Of a stretch of DNA of 64,000 nucleotides, positions 50,191-60,600 are shown in pieces. This DNA comes from Kiritimatiellia bacterium (lineage in GTDB: Bacteria > Verrucomicrobiota > Kiritimatiellia > RFP12 > UBA1067): contig JAEDKA010000006.1 of assembly GCA_016296065.1 (NCBI GenBank), forward strand, positions 27,488 through 91,487. The letters run 5' to 3'. Within the stretch, counting starts at the first letter, position 1. Each line of letters begins with the position of its first letter. The translations under genes and the position numbers were made by a program. The notes under the pieces are model-generated. The model was not told where the DNA came from. It made no database searches and worked only from the letters and a program-made list of their open reading frames with translations.

Positions 50191-53003
50191 AGTCCCTCGA
50201 CTAGGAAGCTCAGGCTGTACTCGCCCTTGCCGACCATGTTGTCGCCGTGGGGCCTCGCGCCCCAGCTGTCGTCACCGCCGACGCCCATCTGAACAGCGTC
50301 GATGTTGACGGTGATCTTGTCCTCGACGGAGAGGTCCCACTCGTGCTTCGCCCTCTCGAGCGCGGACTGCGAGTAAGGCCATGCGTTGAAGCCGACGGGC
50401 GCTCCGAGCGCCGTGACCTTGACTGACTTGCCCTTGCCGTCGCCGAAGGATATCCAGCGGCAGTCCGTACGGTAGCCCTGCTCGCCCGGTTCGGAGTAGT
50501 TGTCGGGGTTGAGGCGGAACTCCGGATAGTCGATGTATCCGTCCTCGCACGCGAGGCCGCTGACGAGTCCGACGGACGCCTTCCAGACGTCCAGAAGCGC
50601 TGCGGTGCGGCGGTCGGAGTAGTTCTCCCACGGACCCATTCCGTACCACTCGACGTTAGTCAGGTCCTTCGGAATCGTGAACGTGACGCCGATGCGCGGG
50701 ACGGGCTGCTGCTTCTCGCCGATGACGACCTTGAGATCCACGAGATAGCCCTTCTCGACCTTGGACACCTTGAAGTCCGCCTTGCATCCCTCGGGAAGCT
50801 TCTGCGTCTCCGTCGCGTTCTTCCACGCTGCGCAGTTCTTGGGCATGTTCCACCCGCGGTCATTGTCCGTCGGCGCGCGCCAGAAGTTCATCTTGAACGG
50901 ATGCTCCGCAACGGCCTTGCCAGCGGCAGGCGCGGCGACGGGCTCAAACGGCTTCGAGAACTGATCCATCGCCGCGACGTCGGGACGTCCGTCCTCGTCA
51001 AGGTCGAACTCTCCGCGAACAAACAGGAACGTAATCGCGTCGCCGTCAGGGACCTCGGCGACCTTGATCTCCTTCACGGTGTCGGGCTCGAAGCCCTTGA
51101 CGTCGAGGAGTCCGTCCTTGACGATCTTCCCGCCCTTCGTGACGACCCAGTGCGCGTTGAGGTGGTCGAGCGTAGAGAAGCGGTAGGCGTTGTATATCTT
51201 CGCGGTCTTCGTCTCCCAGTCCCACGAGTCGACGTGGACGGGCTGGTAGGCGTGCTTGATCTCGTAGGCGCCCGGATGGTACGTGCGGTCCGCGGCCACA
51301 AAACCGTTGCAGTTGAAGTTGTCGTCGTTCGGCTTGTCGCCGAAGTCGCCGCCGTAGGCGAGCCAAGTCCCGCGGTCGTCCGTCTTCCAGAGCGCCTGGT
51401 CGACGAAGTCCCAGATGAAGCCTCCCTGCATGGACGGATACTTCCGCACGAGATCCCAGTAGTCCTGGATGTCGCCGTTGGAGTTGCCCATCGCGTGCGT
51501 GTACTCGCAGAGGACGAAGGGCTTCTTCGGGTTGTTCTTCACATAGCCCTCGACGTGCCAGGGCTTGGCATACATCGGGCACTTCACGTCGCTGTGGTCC
51601 GAATCCTGCGCGCCCTCGTACTGGATCGGACGAGTCGGATCGATCGCGCGCATCGCCTTGTACTCGTCGGCGAAGTTAGGTCCGTCGCCCGCCTCGTTGC
51701 CCATCGACCAGATGACGATGGACGGATGGTTGCGGAACGTCTTGACCATGTTCGTGCCGCGCTCGACGTGCGCGTCGTGGTAGAGCGCGTTCTTCGCGAG
51801 CGTCCCCTCGCCGTAGCCCGCGCCGTGGGACTCGATGTTCGCCTCGCAGACGACGTAGATGCCTTCGCGGTCGCAGAGCTCGTACCATGTCGGGTCGTTC
51901 GGATAGTGGGACGTCCTGACAGCATTGATGTTGAGGTCGTGGAATATCTCGATGTCGCGCTTCATACCCTCGAGGGTGACGGCATAGCCGGTCGCGGGCT
52001 CCATCTCGTGGCGGTCGGTGCCCATGAAGAGAGCGCGCTTCCCGTTGATGTAGATCACGGCGTCCTTTATCTCGACCTTGCGGAATCCGAAGGCCACGGG
52101 ATACACCGCCCCGCCTGCGGAAACCGTATCGTAGTACATGTTAGGCGCCTCGCAGCTCCAGAGCTTCGGGTTCTCGTACTTCTTCTCGAGAAGAGCCTTC
52201 CCCTCCGCGTCGCGCACGACGAGCGTGCCCGTCTTGAAGTCGTCGGAGAGCTGCGCGTCCACGACGAGGTCGTACGGCGCGTCCTTTCCCTCGGCGACGA
52301 GCCACACGTCGCGGAAGATTCCCGAAAGGCGCCAGAAGTCCTGGTCCTCGAGGAACGATCCGTCGCAGTGCTTCAGGACTTCCACCTCGAGCGCGTTCTC
52401 GCCGTCCTTCAGGAACGGCGTGACGTCGAACTCCGCCGGGAGGCGGCTGTCCTGCGAATAGCCGACCTCCTTGCCGTTGACGCGGAGGAACATCGCGGAA
52501 GACACGCCGCCGAAGTGGATGACGACGCGGCGGTCCTTCCAGTCCGCAGGCACGCTGAACGCGCGCTTGTAGAGTCCGACCGGGTTGCGGAAGTAGCGGC
52601 TCGTGAACCACTCCGGCGGCTCGGCATAGGGGTCGCCCTCCTTCCAGCCGACGATCGGATACGTCACGTTCGTGTAGAGCGCGGGATCGTACTCGCCCTG
52701 GAGCTGCCAGCATCCGGGGACGGCGATCTTTGCGGTCTTCTCCCATTCCTTCGCGTAGAAGTCGTGCTTCCAGCTGAAGTCCCACTCGCCGTTCAGCGAC
52801 TTGAGCCACTTCGACTCAGTGCGGGGCTTCTCCCCCTTCGCAATGGCAAGCGCCATGGCCTTTGATTCGCACGGCACCATCACGGCACGCGAGGGCAGCC
52901 TGTTGCGCTGCGTCACGCCCGGATCGCGCCAAACCTCCTTTGCGCCTGCCGCCGACACGGCGAGGATCATCGCTGACATTGCTGCGAGTCTGATGTTCTG
53001 CAT
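50187..53003 (-). CDS. Secreted GH2 beta-galactosidase
   Basis: A 938-residue LacZ-type enzyme with an export signal (MQNIRLAAMSAMILAVSAAG). The acid/base Glu is in WSMGNEAGDG (about 435) and the nucleophile Glu in FVLCEYTHAMGN (about 498). The C-terminal beta-sandwich (VEWYGMGPWENYSDRR) is complete. It would remove terminal beta-galactose from oligosaccharides in the periplasm. The ATG at 53003 is set by AAAGGAG and the promoter at 53039. It is followed by a permease in a 4-nt overlap. Confidence 0.9.
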   Translation of the reverse strand: MQNIRLAAMSAMILAVSAAGAKEVWRDPGVTQRNRLPSRAVMVPCESKAMALAIAKGEKPRTESKWLKSLNGEWDFSWKHDFYAKEWEKTAKIAVPGCWQLQGEYDPALYTNVTYPIVGWKEGDPYAEPPEWFTSRYFRNPVGLYKRAFSVPADWKDRRVVIHFGGVSSAMFLRVNGKEVGYSQDSRLPAEFDVTPFLKDGENALEVEVLKHCDGSFLEDQDFWRLSGIFRDVWLVAEGKDAPYDLVVDAQLSDDFKTGTLVVRDAEGKALLEKKYENPKLWSCEAPNMYYDTVSAGGAVYPVAFGFRKVEIKDAVIYINGKRALFMGTDRHEMEPATGYAVTLEGMKRDIEIFHDLNINAVRTSHYPNDPTWYELCDREGIYVVCEANIESHGAGYGEGTLAKNALYHDAHVERGTNMVKTFRNHPSIVIWSMGNEAGDGPNFADEYKAMRAIDPTRPIQYEGAQDSDHSDVKCPMYAKPWHVEGYVKNNPKKPFVLCEYTHAMGNSNGDIQDYWDLVRKYPSMQGGFIWDFVDQALWKTDDRGTWLAYGGDFGDKPNDDNFNCNGFVAADRTYHPGAYEIKHAYQPVHVDSWDWETKTAKIYNAYRFSTLDHLNAHWVVTKGGKIVKDGLLDVKGFEPDTVKEIKVAEVPDGDAITFLFVRGEFDLDEDGRPDVAAMDQFSKPFEPVAAPAAGKAVAEHPFKMNFWRAPTDNDRGWNMPKNCAAWKNATETQKLPEGCKADFKVSKVEKGYLVDLKVVIGEKQQPVPRIGVTFTIPKDLTNVEWYGMGPWENYSDRRTAALLDVWKASVGLVSGLACEDGYIDYPEFRLNPDNYSEPGEQGYRTDCRWISFGDGKGKSVKVTALGAPVGFNAWPYSQSALERAKHEWDLSVEDKITVNIDAVQMGVGGDDSWGARPHGDNMVGKGEYSLSFLVEGL

Positions 53004-53038
53004 TCTAGCTCCTTTGTACTTTGTGAACCAACGGTTAA

Positions 53039-53047
53039 ATACTACCA
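53039..53047 (-). promoter_or_regulatory. Extended -10 promoter of the GH2-permease operon
   Basis: TGGTAGTAT on the minus strand; a GGGGG run lies 24 nt upstream, a weak echo of the shared operator but without its C-run half. Confidence 0.5.
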
Positions 53048-53096
53048 AATCCGGGACGGACTTTCCATCCCCCAAAAGTATACTTTCGCGAATCGG

Positions 53097-55091
53097 CTAC
53101 TTCATGACGCGCTCCGCTGCAAGGCGGATGTCCTTCTCGCGGCAGTCGCCCGCCTCACGCTCGACAACGTAGTTGCCCGTGAAGCCGAGGGACTCGAGGT
53201 CGTTGATGAACGAACGCGCGCCCACTGCGCCGTCGCCCCACGGAACCTCCTCGCCCCACGTCCCGGGCTTCTGGGTGAAGAGCGCGTCCTTGACGTGCAC
53301 CTGGCGGATCCACGGCGCGAGGAGCTTCACGGCCTCGCGCGGCTCGCCCTTTCCGTATAGGATCATGTTCGCCGGGTCGAAGTTGACGTAGACGCCGGGC
53401 ACCTTCTCGAGGAATCGGGCGAGATCCTCCGCCGTCTCCTGGCCGGACTCGAGCAGGATCGTGACGCCGTATTTCTTCGCCTCGTCGCGGATCCACTCGA
53501 TGCGCTCGACATACTTCGCAAAGGCCTTCGGATCGCTCTCGTCTAGGAAGCCGCCGTGCAGCGACATGTAGCGGCATCCGAGCTGCTGGGTGAGCCTCGC
53601 GCCGGCCGTGACGATCTTCCTGTTCGCCTCCCAGTGCTCGTCGGGGACAATTCCGCCAGTCTTCCGAATAGACTCGAGCGACGAGTAGTCCTCGCCGATA
53701 GTGCCGATCATCGTGGACATGAGCTTCCACCTGCCGGACGTCACCTGGCGGCGGACGAAATCCCACGTCTCCTTGCCCTCGCCTTCTCCGTGGCGCCCGT
53801 CGGGGCTGATGAACGGCCCGAGCGCAAGATGTATTCCCCTCACCCCTGCGGAATCCATTGCCGCCGCGACATCGCGGAGCGGCTTGTGCCAGCTCCAGCT
53901 GCACACGCCGACGCGGTCAGGTGGAATGGTGCGCACGGGCAGAGGACGGATGAAGATGTTGCGCCACTCCGTCGGATCGCCGTGGCACTGCAGCTCGATC
54001 TGCTCCTTGAAGAAGATCGGACGCTTCCTGTCCCAGTAGTTCTCGAGCGTGACATTGTCCACGACCAGCACGCCGTTGAGCCACACCGTGACCTTGTCGC
54101 CGCGCATGATCACGTGGAAGCGGTTCCAGTCGCCGACTTTCGCGTCCGCGATGGAGAGCGCCTTAGACGGGTTGCGCTGGTTGTTGTAGAGCCCGCCGGA
54201 GCCGATGTGCCACTGGTTGTGCGCGTCCCATATCTGCACCTGCGGCGACCCTCGCAGATACAGCCCGGAGTCGCCCGTAATCGAGAGAATGCGCCAGTCG
54301 GCCCACATCTCGAAGTCCTCGTAGTCCTCCTTCGTCGCCAGCGAGTAGCCGCCCTTGAATCCGTCGAAGTGCAGCGCGCCGTTCCTGACCGTCCAGTGCG
54401 CGTCGCGATCCCTGTCCGCCTTCTCCTGCATTACGGCGCGCTTCTCCGGCGTCGCGGCCTGTCGCACGATGGGATTGTCGAACTTCTCCTCGGTCGTCAC
54501 GCCCTTCCAGAACTCGCCGAGGTCGCTCGCGTCTCCGTCGAAGCACGCGACCCAGCCCTCGTCGTCGCCATTCGCAGGCCCGCGCGTCGCGCCCTCCCTG
54601 CCGTCCATCGTAGCGGACGACGGAAGCTTCCTGATGCGCAGGTTGCGCACCTGCTCGTTGCCGGCATATCCGACCCAGCGCGTGACGCCCGGGATGAACT
54701 CGCCCTTCTTCGCCCTCGTCACGACGTAGCCGTTGAGCAGCACTTCGAGCTCGCCGTCTACGACGCGCACCTCCTCGAAGTTCCACATGCCAGCCTTGCG
54801 CACGTAGCTTCCGTTCCCGGCAAAGTTCGCGTCCTTGCCCCATATCTGCCTGCCCACGTTGTCGCTGAGAGCCGGGAGCATCGCCCCGGACGCCGCACCG
54901 TCGCCCGGAAGGAACTCGAAGCGCGCGACGAAGTTCCCCCCAGACGCGACCGCGTCGTCGAGAGAACCTACGCCCTCGCATTCGACGAACCCCTCGTCGA
55001 TCGCCGACGGATATTCGCCGGAGGAGAAGGAAATGCAGCCGGCAAGCGCCAGAACAGCGCACGCCGCAAGTAGTCTGAAGTTGATTTTCAT
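53097..55091 (-). CDS. Lipoprotein fusing DUF1080 domains to a sugar isomerase/epimerase barrel
   Basis: A 664-residue lipoprotein (signal with LALAGC, Cys19). Residues about 30-155 and 175-385 are two jelly-roll segments; the second is a DUF1080 domain (LHFDGFKGGYSLATKEDYEDFEMWADWRI, then GDSGLYLRGSPQVQIWD). Residues 390-664 form an AP-endonuclease-2-type TIM barrel (RVGVCSWSW, GCRYMSLHGG, TILLESGQET, VYVNFDPANMILYG, QVHVKDALF). In the 3-keto-glycoside pathway DUF1080 enzymes act as lyases or hydratases and these barrels as partners. A fused two-step enzyme is inferred. It follows thioredoxin by 33 bp. Confidence 0.8.
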   Translation of the reverse strand: MKINFRLLAACAVLALAGCISFSSGEYPSAIDEGFVECEGVGSLDDAVASGGNFVARFEFLPGDGAASGAMLPALSDNVGRQIWGKDANFAGNGSYVRKAGMWNFEEVRVVDGELEVLLNGYVVTRAKKGEFIPGVTRWVGYAGNEQVRNLRIRKLPSSATMDGREGATRGPANGDDEGWVACFDGDASDLGEFWKGVTTEEKFDNPIVRQAATPEKRAVMQEKADRDRDAHWTVRNGALHFDGFKGGYSLATKEDYEDFEMWADWRILSITGDSGLYLRGSPQVQIWDAHNQWHIGSGGLYNNQRNPSKALSIADAKVGDWNRFHVIMRGDKVTVWLNGVLVVDNVTLENYWDRKRPIFFKEQIELQCHGDPTEWRNIFIRPLPVRTIPPDRVGVCSWSWHKPLRDVAAAMDSAGVRGIHLALGPFISPDGRHGEGEGKETWDFVRRQVTSGRWKLMSTMIGTIGEDYSSLESIRKTGGIVPDEHWEANRKIVTAGARLTQQLGCRYMSLHGGFLDESDPKAFAKYVERIEWIRDEAKKYGVTILLESGQETAEDLARFLEKVPGVYVNFDPANMILYGKGEPREAVKLLAPWIRQVHVKDALFTQKPGTWGEEVPWGDGAVGARSFINDLESLGFTGNYVVEREAGDCREKDIRLAAERVMK

Positions 55092-55124
55092 GGTATGGAC
55101 GGTAGGATTTTCGTGACCTGCGGA

Positions 55125-55436
55125 CTAAAGCCCGAGCGCGGCGAGAAGATCGGCCTTCGGCATGTAGCCGACGGCCTGCTTCGCCACCTTGCCGCCCCTG
55201 AACAGGAACACGGCCGGTATGGACATCACGCCGAAGCGCGCGGCGAGCTCGGGGTTCTCGTCAACGTTGACCTTGCCGACCTTGAGCGTGCCCTCGCGTT
55301 CGGACGCGATCTCGGCGACGACGGGACCGAGCATCATGCACGGACCGCACCACGTCGCCCAGAAGTCCACGAGAACAGGTACCGCCGACTTCTCGACCTC
55401 CGCCTCGAAATTCGCATTGTTGAGTTCGATTTCCAT
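55125..55436 (-). CDS. trxA: Thioredoxin
   Basis: A 103-residue thioredoxin with the active site WCGPC, a cis-Pro in SIPAVFLFRGG and the usual length. It reduces protein disulfides in the cytoplasm. AAAGGAG stands upstream of the ATG at 55436. The longer frame to 55511 crosses the promoter and is rejected. Confidence 0.95.
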   Translation of the reverse strand: MEIELNNANFEAEVEKSAVPVLVDFWATWCGPCMMLGPVVAEIASEREGTLKVGKVNVDENPELAARFGVMSIPAVFLFRGGKVAKQAVGYMPKADLLAALGL

Positions 55437-55458
55437 ATCTATCGCTCCTTTGCGACAC

Positions 55459-55467
55459 ATTATACCA
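55459..55467 (-). promoter_or_regulatory. Extended -10 promoter of trxA
   Basis: TGGTATAAT on the minus strand preceded by a T-tract, 22 nt upstream of the start codon. Confidence 0.7.
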
Positions 55468-55563
55468 AAAAATCCCTTCCCAAGGCGGCGCCTGGCCTCA
55501 TATTCGTTCATCGCGCGCTTTGCCAGGGTTGGCGCAACTCTCGATTTCGTTTAACTGCGCCGC

Positions 55564-56508
55564 TTATGGGTGCACAAGAATCTCGCTGACTGTGACGACA
55601 TACCTGGCAAGAACGGCGAAGACAGCGGACGCCGCATAGCCCGCGAGAATGACCCACATCGGCCAGTCGGTGAGGAGTATCCGCTCCGGACGCCCCACGT
55701 CCGCCTTCGAGTACACGAGCTTCAGGTAGCGCGCAATGCCGAGCGCCACAAACACCGCAGTCAACGGAAGATACTTCGTCCCGAAGCGCGCCGTCGTCTC
55801 GGGCGATACAGTGTACCATGTGTACACGGCAAGCGTCGCGAAGGCGGAGGCAAACATCAGCACCCCGAGCGCGACGGGATGATAGCGCTTAAGCGCCTCG
55901 CGCGACTCGACCGCCACCTGCAGCTCGTGGCGGCGCTTCGCGAAGGCAAGGAAAAGCGACAGCGCAAACGCGCAGCCAAGGAGCCACGGCGATATGCGCA
56001 CGTCCATCGCGGCCGCGCCCGCGACCGCGCGGAGGACGAACCCCGCCGCTATCACCGCGACGTCGACGTACGGAATGCGCTTGAGAAAGCCCGAATACGC
56101 GCACTGCATCACCGAGTAGACGAGCAGCACCGCGAAGCCGAGCGTGCGGTCCGGATGGCGAAAGACGAGAAAGCACGGGAACATCAGCCCGACCGCAAAA
56201 AGCGACAGGGCGACCCTCACCGCATCGATGCGGGAGACAAGACGCGCGGCGACAGGCCTGAGACGCTTAACCGGATGCAACCTGTCCGCATCGAAATCCG
56301 CCACGTCGTTGAGAAGATAGAAAGCGCTCGACACAAGGCAGAACGCGGCGGCCATTGCGGAAACGAGGACGAAAGGACGCCACCCGCGCGCCATCGCGGA
56401 CTGGGACGGGTCCGCCACCGCGAAGAACCACGCGAGAAAGACGATTCCGTTCTTCGTCCACTGGTTCACGCGGATCGCCCGCAGCCATATGCCGATGCGC
56501 TCGCTCAC
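55564..56508 (-). CDS. UbiA-family prenyltransferase, decaprenyl-phosphate phosphoribosyltransferase-like
   Basis: A 314-residue integral membrane protein of about nine helices. The first motif, RVNQWTKNGIVFLAWF, and NDVADFDADRLHPVKRLRP match phosphoribosyl-polyprenyl-phosphate synthases. A second loop has FAKRRHELQVAVESREALKRYHP. This enzyme class makes the lipid-linked arabinose or ribose donor for surface polymers. The GTG start at 56508 overlaps the preceding stop (GTGA); the longer frame is not used. It is the third gene of an operon with a TPR membrane protein and a WP-repeat protein. Confidence 0.8.
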   Translation of the reverse strand: MSERIGIWLRAIRVNQWTKNGIVFLAWFFAVADPSQSAMARGWRPFVLVSAMAAAFCLVSSAFYLLNDVADFDADRLHPVKRLRPVAARLVSRIDAVRVALSLFAVGLMFPCFLVFRHPDRTLGFAVLLVYSVMQCAYSGFLKRIPYVDVAVIAAGFVLRAVAGAAAMDVRISPWLLGCAFALSLFLAFAKRRHELQVAVESREALKRYHPVALGVLMFASAFATLAVYTWYTVSPETTARFGTKYLPLTAVFVALGIARYLKLVYSKADVGRPERILLTDWPMWVILAGYAASAVFAVLARYVVTVSEILVHP

Positions 56509-57632
56509 TTCGGCGTCCCCCAGCGGATTATGCCCCAGAGAAGCGAATGGTGTACGCACGTCGGCCGCTCCTCGCGCTCATAGAACGTCCAGAACTTCGA
56601 CCAGCTGCGGTCTACCGCCGGGACCCAGCGGATCGGAAAGAGCGCAAGGAGTCGCGAGGTCTTCACGCCGCCCTTCGTGTCCGATTCCCAGAAAGGCCAC
56701 AGGCGGAAGTACGTGTCGTCCTTCCTGCTCGTCCAGAACGGAAACACCCGCGTCTCGTCTTCGTACAGCTCGACGAGTTTCCATCCGAATCGCGTGACCG
56801 AGCCCGCGTCCTCTCCCTCGGAATACGAAAGCCAGTCGACGCGCTCATAGAGCGGCCATATCGAGAGACGCTCGCGCTTGGTGTTGCGCTCCCATTCGAA
56901 GATCGGCCACGGACAGCGTATGCGCTTCTCCTCGCGCGACTCGGCGGCGGGCGTGCGCGAATGCGTGCGCGCCACGGAGAAAAACGGCGGAAGGAACAGG
57001 TCCTGGCTTTCTCGCTCGCGGCGGACCTGCCCGTACAGCGGCCAGAGCATCCACGAACTCCCCGCTCCCGCAGAGTCTCGGTCCGCGCGGTAGTTTGCCC
57101 ACGTCACGATCGGCCAGAGCGCATACCGATGGTCGCTCTCACGCTGGTGGTTGATTCCGTACAGCGGCCAGAAGCTCCACGAGCCGTCGTCGCGCCAGCT
57201 GAAGAACGGAAAAAGCACAGTGTTGGTGGTCATCCACTTCTTCTCCGACGGACGCGGCATCCTGTAGCGCATCCACACGGGCCAGAGCGCGAAGTCGATG
57301 TCGTACATCAGGGCGATGTGCGGATGGTGCCCGTAGATCGGGAAAAGCCCCCAGTAGTCCTCCGCGCCGCCCTTTGCGCGCGCCGGGACGTGTCCGTTGA
57401 ACCACAGCGGCAGCATGTCAAACTGCCATCCGCCGTCGTCCTGTTCCTGGTAGTGCATGAACAGGAGAAATCGCCACCAGTCGCGGTGCGAGGTGAAGAC
57501 AGGCCAGAGAACGTCGTCCGTCTCCCCCTCGTGCGCGTAGAACGGCCTTACTGCGAGAAAGTCGTCGGCGGGCCGCTGTTCGTAGAACGGCCCGACCTGG
57601 AACGCGACCGCAAGCAGAAGGCTACCTAGCAC
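56505..57632 (-). CDS. Protein of repeated WP/FP strand motifs, unknown
   Basis: A 375-residue protein starting with GTG (MLGSLLLAVAFQVGPF). About 16 short motifs of the form LWPLYG, LFPFFSW or VFPFWTS recur every 15-30 residues, each with aromatic residues around Trp-Pro or Phe-Pro. Between them lie charged or polar loops (RRERESQD, SRKDDTYF). This suggests a beta-repeat protein, perhaps a barrel or propeller; the first residues could be a signal peptide. No family recognised. It overlaps both neighbours in the operon (RR stop at 57622, UbiA start at 56508). Confidence 0.65.
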   Translation of the reverse strand: MLGSLLLAVAFQVGPFYEQRPADDFLAVRPFYAHEGETDDVLWPVFTSHRDWWRFLLFMHYQEQDDGGWQFDMLPLWFNGHVPARAKGGAEDYWGLFPIYGHHPHIALMYDIDFALWPVWMRYRMPRPSEKKWMTTNTVLFPFFSWRDDGSWSFWPLYGINHQRESDHRYALWPIVTWANYRADRDSAGAGSSWMLWPLYGQVRRERESQDLFLPPFFSVARTHSRTPAAESREEKRIRCPWPIFEWERNTKRERLSIWPLYERVDWLSYSEGEDAGSVTRFGWKLVELYEDETRVFPFWTSRKDDTYFRLWPFWESDTKGGVKTSRLLALFPIRWVPAVDRSWSKFWTFYEREERPTCVHHSLLWGIIRWGTPK

Positions 57633-60600
57633 TCTTCTTCAGCTCCTCGAACTCGCCCTTCTCGAAGTCGGAGAGTTCCTTGATGCGGCCCTGGACCTTG
57701 CGGATCGTCATGTTCGCGCGCTGCTTGTCGCCCTTCGCGACCTGGACGCGAGCGAGCGAGACGAGCATTCGCACGTCCTCCTCCTTGCCGTCCGCGGACC
57801 TCGAAAGCTCGCACGCCTTGTTGATGCACTGCTCCGCCTCGTTGAGGTCCCCGTTCGCGTCCATGAGGATCGAGCCGAGCGTCTCCCACGCGACATAGAG
57901 CTCCGGCGAAGTCTTGACCGCGAGGCGCGCATAGCGCTCCGCCTCCTCGTAGCGCTTCGTGCGCCTCAGCACCTCGGCGAGGTCGTTCTGCGCGAGGACG
58001 ACGGGCTGCGGCGCATCCGCCGCGCGCCTCAGATACGTCTCCGCCTCCTCGTTGTCGCCCTTCTGGAGCGCGAGCGAGCCCATGACGTAGTTCGCGAGCG
58101 GCGCCTTGCGGTTGCGGCGCAGCACCTCGCGGGCGTGGAACTCGGCGTCAACGGTGTCGTTGAGCTGGATGTCCAGTCCAAGGACGAGGTCCTGCGTCGC
58201 CTGGACGTCGGGACGCGCCTTCGCGGCCTTGGCGAAGGCGTCACGCGCGTCCTTGCGGTTCTCGATGCCCTTGCGCACGAGGAGGAACGCGCGCGCGGAC
58301 TGGATGTAGTAGTCGTTCTTGTCCGCCGCGTGCTTCTCCATCTCCGGAATCAGCGAATCCTCGACCTCCTTGAGCATCTTCGACTTCTCCGCACGGTCCT
58401 TCGCCGCGTCCGCCTGCTGGAGGGCAATGGACACGAGGAGCGACCACGCACGCATGTCGGACGGCTCGCGGTCGACGGCCTGGCGCGCGGCGGCGCGCGC
58501 CTCGGCAAGCTCTCCCTTCATGAGGTGGAGCATCGCGAGCTCGCCCGCTATGCGCGGATCATCCGCCGCGGACTTCGTGGCGCGCTCCAGGTACTCGATG
58601 GCGCGCTGGCTGTTGCCCTCGAGAAGCTCGAGGCGCATTAGGCCGATGAGGGCGTCGTGGTTGTCCGAATCGGAATCGAGCACCTGCTGGTACGTGGCGC
58701 GCGATCTCTTGGAGTCGCTGTCGCTCGCATAGAGCGACGCCATCATGTTGAGGAGGTTCGAGCGGCTTTCGGACGGAACGAAGTCGATTGCGCGGCGGAT
58801 CTGGTTGAGCGCCTCGCCCGGACGGCCAGACTTCGCCCACGCATAGCCGAGACGCACGAAGATCTCGGGGCTCCTGATGTAGCCGTAGACGTTCGCGAGC
58901 TTCCAGAGCACATAGCGGCGATCCTTGTCCTCGACGATCGCCTTGAGCGCCTTCTCGAGCTCGCCCTTCTTCTGGGACGCCTTCGCATGTCCGGAGCGCG
59001 CCATCTCGAACTCGTTGAAGAGCGCGCAGACGTTGTCCTTGTCAATGCTGTCCAGCACGAGTTCGTAGAGTGCGAACGCATCGTCGTCCTTTCCTTCGTC
59101 CTGAAGGTAGACGCCGCGGTCGTTCGCGACAAGGCCCGCATGCTGGCGCAGCCTAAGGCGCATCAGCTCGACGGGATCGTTCTCCTTCCACAGGCGGTAG
59201 CTGCCCCATGAGGCGACGCCCTTCGGCTTCGCGAGAACGGCGTCGAACTCTTCCCATGCGCCCCAGTCGACCTTTGCCGCGGGGTTCGCGCCGAAGAAGA
59301 GGAATTCGGGGACGGCCTTGATGCCGGCCGCGTACCAGAGGTCCGGCGCGCCGAATATCGCGACCTTAGAGGCCACGGAGTCCTTCTCGGCCGCGAACCA
59401 GTCCTGCACGAACGCGAGGACGCCGAGCTTCAGCGACAGCGCGAGTTCGCGGTTCTTATCGCCGCCAATGCCCTTCTGCTCCACGAGCGCCGCCAGCTCG
59501 TCGAGATACCGGTCGTCCATGTCGCGCTGGAGGCAGACGAGGTTGAGTTCCCTGCCGGCGCGCGCGGCCGCAAGCCTGAGATGGTCGTCGAGAAGTCCGT
59601 CCGTGACAAACCACGTACGATCGCCGAGATCGGCGATGAGCCTCTCGGCCGTCCTGTCGGCAAACGCACCGCGCGAACCGTCGAAGGAGAAAAGCGCGAG
59701 AAGCGCCGAGATGCCGAAGACGAGCGCCAGCACGGGGAGGACGGCGAGCGCGAGCGGACGGCCCTTGAGAGCGGTCGGCGCAGCGTCGACGGACTCGTTC
59801 TTGCGCACCTTCGCGACGACGAGCAGCCACCAGTATGCGACGAGGTAGGCCGCCGTGAACGCGACGAACGCGCAGGGGATCACGGGGAGGAGCCCGTACG
59901 GACGCAGCAACTCCGACGGCGCAAGCGGCGTCGCGATGGCGAGGATGGACACGAAACTGAGCATCACATGGAAGATCCACGAGGAAAGGCCGCTCTCCTT
60001 GTTGTACGCCGACTTGCTCGAGAACAGCGACACAACGAACGGCAGAATCGAGAAGGACGCGACGAGGATCCACCCCTCGACCTTGAGCCATCCCGCCGCC
60101 TCCTTCGCCGACTCGCGCATAGACTCGGTGAAATCGCCCGCCGCGCTCGGCGCGTAGATGAAGAACGTTGCGATGGCAACGAGGATGAAGCCGAACGCCG
60201 CGCCGTAAGGCCTGCCCCCGCGCTTTGACGACACGCACCACACGCCGGCAATGTAAAGAGGGGCAAGGAGCGCGAATACGGGCGAATCGGCGAGGCCAAG
60301 CCCGACAAGGACGCCGACAAGCAGCACCCACAGCCAGCCAAGGGACTTGCCGGAGCGCGCGTACGGTATGAACGCCACAGCGGCGAGGAGCGCCCACATT
60401 GCGTCGAAGCCGAACGAGCTGAGATGAGTGAAGGCCTCACGAGCGGCAGGGGAGATCATGAACATGACGGACGCCACAACGCCCGCGAGCGCGCTCATCC
60501 TGTCCGCATACTCCACCAGCATCTCGCCGTTGATGCGCTCGCGCACGAAGAAAGCGGTGAAATGGAAGATGCACGCGACGGATATCGCACCGCAGACCGG

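Noticed and set aside
50901..52865. 654-codon open frame opposite the GH2 gene
   Set aside because: Antisense shadow of beta-galactosidase; composition not protein-like.
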